The notes under the pieces: model-generated | Told to the model about the DNA's origin: nothing | The model's input: the letters and a program-made list of their open reading frames with translations, nothing else | Databases searched by the model: none | DNA from: an uncultured Clostridia bacterium | GTDB taxonomy: Bacteria; Bacillota; Clostridia; Peptostreptococcales; Acidaminobacteraceae | Assembly (NCBI GenBank): GCA_945950065.1 | Contig: CAMFGQ010000006.1 | Coordinates: forward strand, 1 to 24,543 | Direction: 5' to 3' | Length of the DNA stretch: 24,543 nt | Program-made: the position numbers and the translations under genes | Shown here: positions 13,686 through 20,990 of the stretch, one piece after another | Position numbering within the stretch: position 1 is the first letter of the stretch | How the letters are laid out: every line of letters begins with the position of its first letter

Positions 13686-15143
13686 ATGTTTAAAAATCTT
13701 GAAGTAATCTACCGTGATTTAAAAGAACTAACAGAAAAACGCCTATCGCTTCTGATTTTAATTGCACTTTTAGGAATCAACCAGCTGGTTTACACCTATG
13801 TGCCGGGAGCCCTGCTTTTAAACTTACTCTTACTTGGTGGAGTTCTCCATCTTTTCAATGTGCGCTTTGACCCTCATTATACTCGTCATCTAGTGATGGT
13901 GAGCCTCTTTATTGCGGCTTCCTATGTCTTTTTGCTTTTTACTCGCTGGGAATTTCTCGCCTATTCGCTTTCTTCCTTGATGCTCCTTTGGATCTTTATG
14001 AATCTCATTTTGTATCTCTTCGGAAAAGAAGTGAGTTTAGAGAGACTCTTGGGAGGATTGTCCCGTGTACGTGCTGCAATGCTGTATTTTGGGATTTTGT
14101 ATGGGGTTATCTATCTGATTACCTATTTGTTTAATCAGATTTTCTTTTTAAATCTCCCTTATAACGGCATGGTGTTTCGTATTGCCAATAGCCTTTCCAC
14201 TGTTGCTGGACTAATGGTGCTGTTTACCGCCAAAGAGAAAACCGTGGTGGGAGGTTTCTCCGATCTTCTCTTTGGGAAGATTTTGCCGAAGTTGACCATT
14301 CTTTTTGGTACTTTGGCGGTGATCTATTCCGTGCAGGTGCTTTTGGGCTATTTACGTGCCTATCCACCCATTGTCTTTTATGTGTTAGCTAGTTTCTTTT
14401 ATCTAGCTTTTGTGCTTCATCTTAAAAAGGGAGAGAAGCAGTGGGAGCGAAAAGGGATTCTGCTTCTCTTTATTGCTGTGACTTTTCTCTACATCCTGAT
14501 TCGCTTCAATGTAAGTTCAAAAGTAAGTGGCCTGTATCGAGAAAGAGGTTTTTATCATGAAATCCTTCTTCTCGCAAGTTTCTGTATCCTCAATATCTAC
14601 TTGTTCTTTAAAGAGAATAGAGAACTATGGGGACTAAAATGGTACTCCATCTTTGTGGTACTCGTTCTGTTTTTACCTCCCTTTGGCATGATGGTTCATC
14701 AGCGGTATGAGCTAAGTGATGTGACGAAGAGAGCAGAGCATACAATCTATAGCAGATTTAAAGAGGATCAGCAGAGGGTGGTTAGACCTCCTGCACAGAA
14801 GGAGGAATTCCAAGGCGTATTCTACTCTTATTTCTCAAAAGAAGCCATGGAAATGGATGTTAAAGGATATGCTTATCTCGTGGAACTTCAGTGGCATAAT
14901 GACAATGTTAAGCAAGGCTACAGCCGTGGGGAGACGAGACTGGAGCTGGATTCTGAGAGAAAACAACTACTGGTCAAGGTTGGAGAAAAAGAAAGTGTTC
15001 TAAACCTCTATGAAGAGGCCAAGACCAAGTCTGAGAATGAACGTTGGATTTGGGAAACCGATGGTGTAAAAATTATTGTAGAGTACTACAGCCATGATCA
15101 AGATTATGTTGTGCTTCACTTTAGAGCACTGTTTAGAGAATAA
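13686..15143 (+). CDS. DUF4153-type polytopic membrane protein
   Basis: A 485-residue protein with about ten membrane helices (residues about 20-345), followed by a soluble C-terminal region of roughly 120 residues (VTKRAEHTIYSRFKEDQQ... to FRALFRE). That region contains repeated beta-like segments (YLVELQWHND, TRLELDSERKQLLVKVG, GVKIIVEYYSHD). The topology and the segment YFGILYGVIYLITYLFNQIFFLNLPYNG resemble DUF4153/DUF4173 proteins, whose role is not known. AAAGGAGG precedes the start. It follows queT by 39 bases and may share its transcript. Confidence 0.7.
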   Translation: MFKNLEVIYRDLKELTEKRLSLLILIALLGINQLVYTYVPGALLLNLLLLGGVLHLFNVRFDPHYTRHLVMVSLFIAASYVFLLFTRWEFLAYSLSSLMLLWIFMNLILYLFGKEVSLERLLGGLSRVRAAMLYFGILYGVIYLITYLFNQIFFLNLPYNGMVFRIANSLSTVAGLMVLFTAKEKTVVGGFSDLLFGKILPKLTILFGTLAVIYSVQVLLGYLRAYPPIVFYVLASFFYLAFVLHLKKGEKQWERKGILLLFIAVTFLYILIRFNVSSKVSGLYRERGFYHEILLLASFCILNIYLFFKENRELWGLKWYSIFVVLVLFLPPFGMMVHQRYELSDVTKRAEHTIYSRFKEDQQRVVRPPAQKEEFQGVFYSYFSKEAMEMDVKGYAYLVELQWHNDNVKQGYSRGETRLELDSERKQLLVKVGEKESVLNLYEEAKTKSENERWIWETDGVKIIVEYYSHDQDYVVLHFRALFRE

Positions 15144-15161
15144 TGGACAGGATCCTAAACT

Positions 15162-15203
15162 TAAAAAAACCCCTCCTCTTGATGCAAGAGAGGGGGTCTT
15201 TTT
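15162..15203. terminator. bidirectional terminator between convergent operons
   Basis: ACCCCTCCTCTT / AAGAGAGGGGGT stem (one mismatch) with loop GATGC. T-run on the right for the DUF4153 gene and a run of A residues on the left that reads as T on the minus strand. It serves both the DUF4153 gene and the ATP-grasp operon. Confidence 0.85.
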
Positions 15204-15253
15204 ATGGGTTCATCTTTTTCCTGTTGGATGGAGGGTGAGCTGGTGGGAACCTT

Positions 15254-16345
15254 CTACTCATCGCCTTTCTTTTGTTTTTCAACATAGGTACGGACTTTCT
15301 TTTGGCGATCTGTTAAAGACCGATAGTCAATCCCTGTCAGTTTTACCATTTGCTCATAGTTTCCTCTACGACTTTTGTTTTGGTAGTAGCACTGAATCAT
15401 ATCGTAGGAAGCATAGGTATTGAGTTCGATCATATCGACTCCATCTTCGGTTAATGCAATGTCCCATCCAATGTATCTGTATTCGGGAACTTCTTTGGCC
15501 ATTTTTTCGACAAGCTCAAAGGCCTCCTTAGTATGGGGCAATTGATAATCAAGGAAGACTGTACCTGTAGTGGTGTGAGCTTCTACAAGATGGCCTCCAT
15601 CTAAATTGAACTCTCCATCTTCTTTAAAACCATGGGAACTGATTCTTCCAGTAGGGTCAACTTGTACATAGACGCCACCCGAAGAAACATTGTCGATTTC
15701 CATCATGTCTCCACCCATACGTAAAATAGAAGGTAGGAAATGAACGGTTCCATCAAGGCCTAATACCGTGGTAACACGTAAGGAGTTGACAGAATAAGGA
15801 TAGAGTTTATTCACATCAGGATGTTGCTTGATGAGTTCTTCTAGGACTTCATATTTATGTTCTACAAGATAAGCTTTATAGTCTTCAAAGGAAGAAAAGT
15901 TTTCGTAGTTGATTTTTTCCAGTCCAAATCCACCATAATTAATGGCTTGCTTTGCAAAATGAAGGGGATGTTTCTCCACAAAAGCCTTGATCTCTTCATC
16001 GGTGGAGCGACTGGAGATGATCACATCTCGCTGGTAGTATTTGCCAAATTTATCGTAGATGTCGATTTTATTGAAGAAGTCAAATTGGGCATCTTCAGGC
16101 ATATTTAAAAAGTAATTTGCATTGGCCCAGTCCAGCGCACTAAAATAACTTAGTCTGACGATTTTGTTTCTGTTGTGAGCAAAGCCAAAGACTTGGTAAT
16201 CAAGAGCACTAAAGCCATATTTGAAGCGATAATGGAGCATATCTCTAAGAACACTCATACGGCTTCTTCCTGCTTTTTTAGCTTCTGCACGGGAGGAATC
16301 CCAATAGGTCGAGAAACCTGCAAATCGATTTGCTAGCTTTTTCAT
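15254..16345 (-). CDS. sugar-transfer-associated ATP-grasp ligase (second copy)
   Basis: A 363-residue ATP-grasp carboxylate-amine ligase-like protein, last gene of the minus-strand operon. The N-terminal region (about 20-60: KKAGRSRMSVLRDMLHYRF...DYQVFGFA) resembles that of its upstream neighbour. ATP-grasp features: HFAKQAINYGGFGLEKI (Lys132, Gly138-139), VLEELIKQHPDVNKLYPYSVNSLRVTT (Glu169-170, Asn187, Arg190) and RYIGWDIALTEDGVDMIELNT (Asp295, Glu307, Asn309) for nucleotide and Mg binding. All key positions appear intact. An Arg/Lys-rich C-terminal extension follows. Family: Pfam ATPgrasp_ST, often near polysaccharide genes; the substrate is unknown. AAGGAAG precedes its start, 24 bases after the previous gene. 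Confidence 0.83.
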   Translation of the reverse strand: MKKLANRFAGFSTYWDSSRAEAKKAGRSRMSVLRDMLHYRFKYGFSALDYQVFGFAHNRNKIVRLSYFSALDWANANYFLNMPEDAQFDFFNKIDIYDKFGKYYQRDVIISSRSTDEEIKAFVEKHPLHFAKQAINYGGFGLEKINYENFSSFEDYKAYLVEHKYEVLEELIKQHPDVNKLYPYSVNSLRVTTVLGLDGTVHFLPSILRMGGDMMEIDNVSSGGVYVQVDPTGRISSHGFKEDGEFNLDGGHLVEAHTTTGTVFLDYQLPHTKEAFELVEKMAKEVPEYRYIGWDIALTEDGVDMIELNTYASYDMIQCYYQNKSRRGNYEQMVKLTGIDYRSLTDRQKKVRTYVEKQKKGDE

Positions 16346-16369
16346 TTTTCTTTCTTCCTTTCACTTCAT

Positions 16370-17389
16370 CTAACGTAATTTAAGTCCCAAAAGTTCTTGC
16401 ATCATATCGGCTTTTCCAAGGCCATCATCCATATGGATTCTCGCCTGATAGAGTTCTACAGAAGGAATGCTATTCCCTTCGATGATCAGTGGACCTTCTG
16501 GAGAAATGGCTACATCCCAGCCCATATAGCGGGTAGTGGGGAGGACCATAGCGCTCTCACAGACTAGCTTTTTAACCTCTTCAAGCATTGGGATTTGAAA
16601 ACCAAGGATGGATTCACCTGTAGCGGGGTGGAGAGTAAAGCTATGCTCTCTTGGATAGTTGATGTAGCCAGGATGAGTAATTTCTCCTTCTTCACTTAGG
16701 AGGGTAAAGGCTCCTCCCATGCTTGCATTATCAAAGTAAGCATCGGTTGTATTAAAGCGTAGGGTCATATAGGCTACAGCCACTTTTCCTTCAGGGTCAA
16801 TGGTGGTGCCGATGCGAATGGTGTTTACGGAGTTTACCGAGATTTCTGACATTTTTGGATGCTGTACAACAGCTTCTTCCACAACAATTTGATTTTTCTT
16901 TAGGAGTCTCTCGTGGAGCTCTTTGGGATTGGAGATGTTCTCGGTTAGGATGCGCTCGATGTTGTCACCGCCACAATCAGAGGGAGTCTTGACAAAGAAG
17001 ATGGGGTGGCGATCTAGAAAGCTTCGAAAGCTCCTATAGTCTACCTCTCGAAGATCCAAGGCTTCACGACCAATAAACTCCTTATAGAGGGTATTGAACT
17101 TTGCCTTGTCCTCGATGATGTCCATGTTTTCCTTAGGATTGCATGCATGGATGATTTTTGTATTGTCACGATATTCAGAAAGATAGGTGGAGCGTTGTTT
17201 TGGATCAGTGATTTCGTCAAAACCGAAGGTTAAGTAGTTCAGCCAAGTATAGCCTTCCTTCTGATAGCACTGAACCATATCTTTAAAGATGTCGACATGA
17301 CTCCTCCCCGAGCGTTTACTCAGGTGATGGGTAACATAGTAGAGCTGTCGCCAATCTAGGCGCATTGCCTTTTTGATTTGTTCTAACAT
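16370..17389 (-). CDS. sugar-transfer-associated ATP-grasp ligase (first copy)
   Basis: A 339-residue ATP-grasp protein paralogous to the next gene. The N-terminal segment SGRSHVDIFKDMVQCYQKEGYTWLNYLTFGF (about 27-57) is the family's leading helix region. The ATP-grasp core contains IFFVKTPSDCGGDNIERI (Lys134, Gly140-141), IVVEEAVVQHPKMSEISVNSVNTIRIGT (Glu171-172, Asn186, Arg192) and RYMGWDVAISPEGPLIIEGNS (Asp292, Glu304, Asn306). Such enzymes activate a carboxylate as acyl phosphate and join it to an amine. AAGGGGG precedes the start, ten bases after the GatD-like gene. Context with a MurT-like ligase suggests a precursor of cell wall or a capsule-like product as substrate, but this is inference. 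Confidence 0.85.
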   Translation of the reverse strand: MLEQIKKAMRLDWRQLYYVTHHLSKRSGRSHVDIFKDMVQCYQKEGYTWLNYLTFGFDEITDPKQRSTYLSEYRDNTKIIHACNPKENMDIIEDKAKFNTLYKEFIGREALDLREVDYRSFRSFLDRHPIFFVKTPSDCGGDNIERILTENISNPKELHERLLKKNQIVVEEAVVQHPKMSEISVNSVNTIRIGTTIDPEGKVAVAYMTLRFNTTDAYFDNASMGGAFTLLSEEGEITHPGYINYPREHSFTLHPATGESILGFQIPMLEEVKKLVCESAMVLPTTRYMGWDVAISPEGPLIIEGNSIPSVELYQARIHMDDGLGKADMMQELLGLKLR

Positions 17390-17399
17390 GCTGGCCCCC

Positions 17400-18071
17400 T
17401 TATCTTGTGTTTTCGAGAAGTTGTTCTTTTCGTCTCTTAAAAGCAGCCATCATACTCTCTTCTTTGGGTAGGGTTGTAGGCATTCCCATTTCTTGAAGGA
17501 GTTCCTTGGTAAAATAGGGACTTGTAATCAAGAGCGGACCAAGTAGAGAGGTGGCATAGAGATTTTTATAGTGGATGCCGTATCCTTTGCCTTGGCTTTG
17601 AACCAGAGGGGGCATCTCACCCTGATAGCTGGTAAATTGGGAAATAAAGCCGAAGACTTCTGCTCCTTTTTGTGTCTGTCCATGGATAAAGGCATTGGTT
17701 CGCTTGTATTTGGCGACTTTGGTTTTAAAGTCAAAGAGTCCAAGAGCTTCAAGGGTTTCCCCTTCTTCGTGTTCAATGGTTGTTCCGAGAAGATCCAGGG
17801 CATTTCCAGTAAAGAGGAAAAACTGTCCCTCTTCTATCTTTTCTTTAATCTCTTCCTTATAAGGAAGGAACAGCTCTAGGATAAGCTTCTGCTTTTCTTC
17901 TGTCATGTTTCCCATGTAGACAAGATTTACTTTTTCTTCTAAAAAGCGGGGTTTCTGTGGAAAAGAAGTAGAGAGGACCTGATCCTCTCCAAAGATCTGG
18001 GTGAGAAGAAGGAGAGAACCATTTTCACCCAAGAGATTGGTTAGTTCGGGATAAAGAAATTCCACCATCAT
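17400..18071 (-). CDS. GatD-like amidotransferase subunit lacking catalytic residues
   Basis: A 223-residue protein recognisable as a GatD/CobQ-type class I glutaminase by its N-terminus (VEFLYPELTNLLGENGSLLLL), its size and its position after a MurT-like gene. The nucleophile elbow, normally ICGGYQLLG, reads FTGNALDLLG (87-96) with Gly at the Cys position. The catalytic His in YLHGPLL is Leu177 in SLLGPLL. The whole protein has no cysteine, so Cys-dependent glutamine hydrolysis is excluded. The reading frame is open and the ATGA overlap with the upstream gene is intact, so it looks retained rather than decaying. Likely a structural or regulatory partner of the MurT-like ligase. Confidence 0.82.
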   Translation of the reverse strand: MMVEFLYPELTNLLGENGSLLLLTQIFGEDQVLSTSFPQKPRFLEEKVNLVYMGNMTEEKQKLILELFLPYKEEIKEKIEEGQFFLFTGNALDLLGTTIEHEEGETLEALGLFDFKTKVAKYKRTNAFIHGQTQKGAEVFGFISQFTSYQGEMPPLVQSQGKGYGIHYKNLYATSLLGPLLITSPYFTKELLQEMGMPTTLPKEESMMAAFKRRKEQLLENTR

Positions 18072-19435
18072 GCCTGTTTCTCCTGAAGCCGTTTTGCAAT
18101 GACTTCCCTGATCTCTCGTGAGACAGGTTCTGAGTAGAGCTCATAGAGAATACCAATCAGATCGACATCCTCTAGATTGATCTGTTTAGCAACATCGATC
18201 TTTTCTTCGCAAAGAATGATTTTTTCCGAAGGAATTCCTGCTAACTCTAAGCGTAAAGCATAATCTTTGGCTCGATAGCCTCCGATGAGAATTTCCTTTA
18301 CCTCAGGAGAAAGCAGTTGTTCAAAGTCTGTATCATAGAGCCATGCAGTATTTTCTTCATGGCTTCTCTTCTTTGTACTGGTGTCATTGAGGAGAATCAC
18401 TGACTTTCTTCCAGGGTGGGAAAGAATGGAGTCAATGGCCCTACTAATGGCGATGGGGTTCATTCCCTTTGCCAACATACGATAGAGGATGACACCTTCT
18501 ACCTCTTGCACATCTTTTCGGCTTTTTACAACCTGTAGGGGAGCAAGGTACTCTGCTAGAGCGTCCTTATCCATTCCCATGCTACGCAAAAGGGTAATTA
18601 CAGCAAGTTCGTTATAGGTGTCCATGAGATTATCGCCAAGAAGGGGATAAACTTCTTCTTGCTTATTATATAGCACATGTACATCATGCTCACCGATTGT
18701 TTCCAGTACAACATCTGCTGTGGGATTGGTAAAGCCACAGTGCTCGCAGTGGACATGCCCAATATGATGATAACGCCTAAAGGAGTAAGTAATTGGATGA
18801 TGACAACTGGGGCATAGGGGAAGGTCTTGAATCAAACTATGCTCTTGGGACGCTTCTCTTTGCTGCTGTGCCAGAGAAAAGTAGACTTTCTTATTGGCTT
18901 GTCCTAGGCGGGAGCTTAAGGGATCATCTGCATTAAGGATAAGGGTTGTGCTTGCAGGAATATGATCATTTAGTACCCGAAAGACAAATTCTGCGTGGGC
19001 ATTGCGTAAATAAGATTCCCGAAAGAGATTGGTGACAATGAGATAGTCAGGAGCAAGTTCTGGAAAAATGATGCGACTTGCTCTTTCATCAATTTCAAGA
19101 ATACAAAGATCTTTCTTAGGACCACCCCAGAAACTTGAAGCTTCCATTAATGTAGTGATGACACCTTCCTTAATGTTGCTTCCATAACCATTGTGGGCAA
19201 AGTCTCGACCTGCATGGCTCAGTACGCCTGCCAGAAGATTGGAGGTGGTGGTCTTTCCGTTGGTCCCTGTAATGGCAAGGACGGTTTTGGGTCTTGCTAG
19301 ATGGCTTAAAAAATCGGGGCAGAGTTTTAGTGCAATAGCCCCTGGAGTGTGGGTTGCTTTATATCCAAACAAGCGCATCAGCAAGGTTCCACTGCGCGCG
19401 AGCAGAATGGCTAAAAGAAAGCGCAATTTTTTCAT
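18068..19435 (-). CDS. MurT-like Mur ligase (DUF1727) with zinc ribbon
   Basis: A 455-residue protein with the MurT domain order. An N-terminal hydrophobic stretch (about 5-23) is followed by the Mur-ligase central domain with P-loop TGTNGKTTT (57-65), HNGYGSNIKEGV (81-92) and LNADDP (167-172). A Cys4 zinc ribbon is inserted (CPSC at 208-211, HCEHC at 229-233). The C-terminal DUF1727 region contains LLNDTSTKKRSHEENTAWLYDTDFE (348-372) and GGYRAKDYALRLELAG. In MurT this last region usually reads DVSWIWD; here the Asp is Asn362. MurT with GatD amidates D-Glu of lipid II, but the partner here is catalytically dead, so a different amine donor is likely. First gene of the minus-strand operon. Confidence 0.83.
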   Translation of the reverse strand: MKKLRFLLAILLARSGTLLMRLFGYKATHTPGAIALKLCPDFLSHLARPKTVLAITGTNGKTTTSNLLAGVLSHAGRDFAHNGYGSNIKEGVITTLMEASSFWGGPKKDLCILEIDERASRIIFPELAPDYLIVTNLFRESYLRNAHAEFVFRVLNDHIPASTTLILNADDPLSSRLGQANKKVYFSLAQQQREASQEHSLIQDLPLCPSCHHPITYSFRRYHHIGHVHCEHCGFTNPTADVVLETIGEHDVHVLYNKQEEVYPLLGDNLMDTYNELAVITLLRSMGMDKDALAEYLAPLQVVKSRKDVQEVEGVILYRMLAKGMNPIAISRAIDSILSHPGRKSVILLNDTSTKKRSHEENTAWLYDTDFEQLLSPEVKEILIGGYRAKDYALRLELAGIPSEKIILCEEKIDVAKQINLEDVDLIGILYELYSEPVSREIREVIAKRLQEKQA

Positions 19436-19470
19436 TCTTTATCTTCCTCATTTCATCTGAGATTTGCTTT

Positions 19471-19479
19471 ATTATAGCA
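19471..19479 (-). promoter_or_regulatory. extended -10 promoter for the MurT-like operon
   Basis: The minus strand reads TGCTATAAT, a full extended -10 box, about 35 bases upstream of the ATG. The -35 region is C/T-rich with no good hexamer, which extended -10 promoters tolerate. The leader holds only a GAGG ribosome binding site. Confidence 0.6.
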
Positions 19480-19654
19480 CATTGGAGGGGAGAGGAGAGA
19501 TTTCTTAAAGAAGGCTTATCTTCTCTGTTTTTTCATTTTTTCACTTCATCCCAAGGAAAATTTATGTTTTTCTTAGTAGTCGGCAGCGGAAATACCATGA
19601 ATAGTAGGCGTTTTTTGCATAAAACATCGCCAAATGCGTCAAATTGAGAACTCC

Positions 19655-19683
19655 TTGACATAACTAGGACGATATATTACAAT
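19655..19683 (+). promoter_or_regulatory. strong promoter for the DUF3798 ABC transporter operon
   Basis: TTGACA (19655-19660), 17 bases, TACAAT (19678-19683): a perfect -35 with a near-consensus -10. The 326-base gap between the divergent operons (19436-19761) holds this promoter, the leftward one at 19471-19479 and the structured leader at 19693-19740. The stretch 19480-19654 is AT-rich with nothing I can name. Confidence 0.8.
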
Positions 19684-19692
19684 ATCTTCAAT

Positions 19693-19740
19693 GCCCCGTA
19701 TTTATCGGGTGCTAGAAACTTATCCTTGGATAACCAAGGA
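19693..19740 (+). promoter_or_regulatory. structured 5' leader of unknown class
   Basis: Two hairpins in the leader of the lipoprotein gene: GCCCCG / CGGGTGC (19693-19712, bulged T) and a perfect 7-base stem TCCTTGG / CCAAGGA with ATAA loop (19723-19740), nine bases before the AGGAGG site. An alternative stem TTATC / GATAA (19720-19733) excludes the second hairpin. It matches no riboswitch class I know. Confidence 0.45.
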
Positions 19741-19761
19741 AACATAACAGGAGGAAAGTAA

Positions 19762-20928
19762 ATGACGAAGAAGTTTATTTCGCTGTTACTAGTCGTATTT
19801 CTAGTACTGGGTCTTGTCGCCTGTGGTGAAAAGGAAGCTGCAGCACCTGATGCAGCACCTGACGAAACACCAGCAGCAGAAGGTGAAGCAAAACCCTACA
19901 AAATCGGTGTTGTTACAGGAACCGTTTCTCAAGGTGAGGAAGAGTTCCGCGCAGCTGAAAATCTAATTGCCAAATATGGCGACATGATTAAGCACGTTAC
20001 TTATCCAGATGACTTCGGTAAAGAAACCGAAACCACAATCTCTAACATTAAAAGCTTAGCATCAGACCCTGATATTAAAGCCATTATTATCTGCCAAGCT
20101 GTTAACGGTTCTGCAGCTGCTATTGACGCAGTTAAAGAAACTCGTGATGATATCCTTTTCTTCTTGGGAGCTCCTCATGAAGATCCAGATACAGTTGTAG
20201 CTCGTGCAGACATTATGTTAGAGCTTGACCAAATCCAAAGAGGTAGTAATATTATTCAATCCGCTCATGACATGGGTGCGAAAACTTTTATCCACTACTC
20301 CTTCCCACGACACATGGCTATGCAACTCCTTGCTGCTCGTCGTGAAGCAATGGTCAAAAAAGCTGAAGAACTTGGAATCCAATTCGTAGACGTTGACGCT
20401 CCAGACCCAACAGGCGATGCTGGTACACCTGGTGCACAACAGTTCATTATGGAAGACGTTCCCCGTCAAATTCAAAAATATGGTAAAGACACTGCCGTAT
20501 TCAGCACCAACTGCAGTATGCAAGAGCCAATGATTATGCAAGTTGTTGAAACCGGAGCAATCTTCCCCGAGCAGTGCTGTCCTTCACCCTACCATGCTTA
20601 TCCAGCAGCTCTCAACATTGAGATTCCTGAAGAAGAAGCAGGTAATGTAGAATATCTAAACGCTGAAATCAAGCGTATTGCTGAAGAAAAAGGCATGACA
20701 GGAAGACTTGGAACATGGGTTATGCCAGCAAACGTTTCTATGATTTACGCAGGTGTTGAGTATGCTATGGAATATCTAGATGGAAAGATTGAAAAATTCG
20801 ATCCTGAAGCAGCTCAAAGAATCCTTAGATCAGTTGTAGAAAAGGACGCTGACAAAATTGTTCTTACACCACTAAGTGATGACCATCCTAACTATCTACT
20901 CTTCGTATTAGCAAATCAAGAATTCTAG
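19762..20928 (+). CDS. DUF3798 lipoprotein, presumed ABC substrate-binding protein
   Basis: A 388-residue lipoprotein: signal sequence with lipobox LVAC and lipidated Cys21, then an Ala/Glu/Pro-rich linker to about residue 47. The mature domain starts YKIGVVTGTVSQGEEEFRAAE and continues SNIKSLASDPDIKAIIICQAVNGSAAAIDAVKE, then HYSFPRHMAMQLLAARREAM, NCSMQEPMIMQVVETGAIFPEQCCPSPYHAYPAAL. This alternation and the DPDIKAII segment recall type I periplasmic binding folds, and DUF3798 is the family I recognise. Adjacent ATPase and permease genes make it the likely ligand receptor. The ligand is unknown. Strong promoter, AGGAGG site and a following partial terminator fit high expression relative to the transporter subunits. 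Confidence 0.85.
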   Translation: MTKKFISLLLVVFLVLGLVACGEKEAAAPDAAPDETPAAEGEAKPYKIGVVTGTVSQGEEEFRAAENLIAKYGDMIKHVTYPDDFGKETETTISNIKSLASDPDIKAIIICQAVNGSAAAIDAVKETRDDILFFLGAPHEDPDTVVARADIMLELDQIQRGSNIIQSAHDMGAKTFIHYSFPRHMAMQLLAARREAMVKKAEELGIQFVDVDAPDPTGDAGTPGAQQFIMEDVPRQIQKYGKDTAVFSTNCSMQEPMIMQVVETGAIFPEQCCPSPYHAYPAALNIEIPEEEAGNVEYLNAEIKRIAEEKGMTGRLGTWVMPANVSMIYAGVEYAMEYLDGKIEKFDPEAAQRILRSVVEKDADKIVLTPLSDDHPNYLLFVLANQEF

Positions 20929-20939
20929 ATTGTAGGAAA

Positions 20940-20968
20940 AAGGGGTCGTGAAAACGACCCCTTCTTTT
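20940..20968 (+). terminator. hairpin terminator between receptor and ATPase genes
   Basis: AAGGGGTCGT / ACGACCCCTT, a perfect 10-base stem capped by GAAA, followed by CTTCTTTT. The interrupted T-run suggests partial termination or a 3'-end-stabilising hairpin, giving more receptor mRNA than transporter mRNA. Confidence 0.75.
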
Positions 20969-20990
20969 AACTAGATAATAGGAGGAATCG

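Noticed and set aside
15094..15423. 109-codon plus-strand frame after the DUF4153 gene
   Set aside because: It runs through the bidirectional terminator and the antisense of the ATP-grasp gene, with no ribosome binding site or family match.
17528..17803. Overlapping frames on both strands inside the GatD-like gene, considered as evidence of a frameshifted or mis-called gene
   Set aside because: The 223-residue frame has continuous GatD-like sequence from start to end and ATGA coupling; the others are shadows.
19690..19761. Purine riboswitch in the ABC operon leader
   Set aside because: Two hairpins with complementary loops are reminiscent, but there is no P1, the conserved junction bases are missing and the second loop is only four bases.
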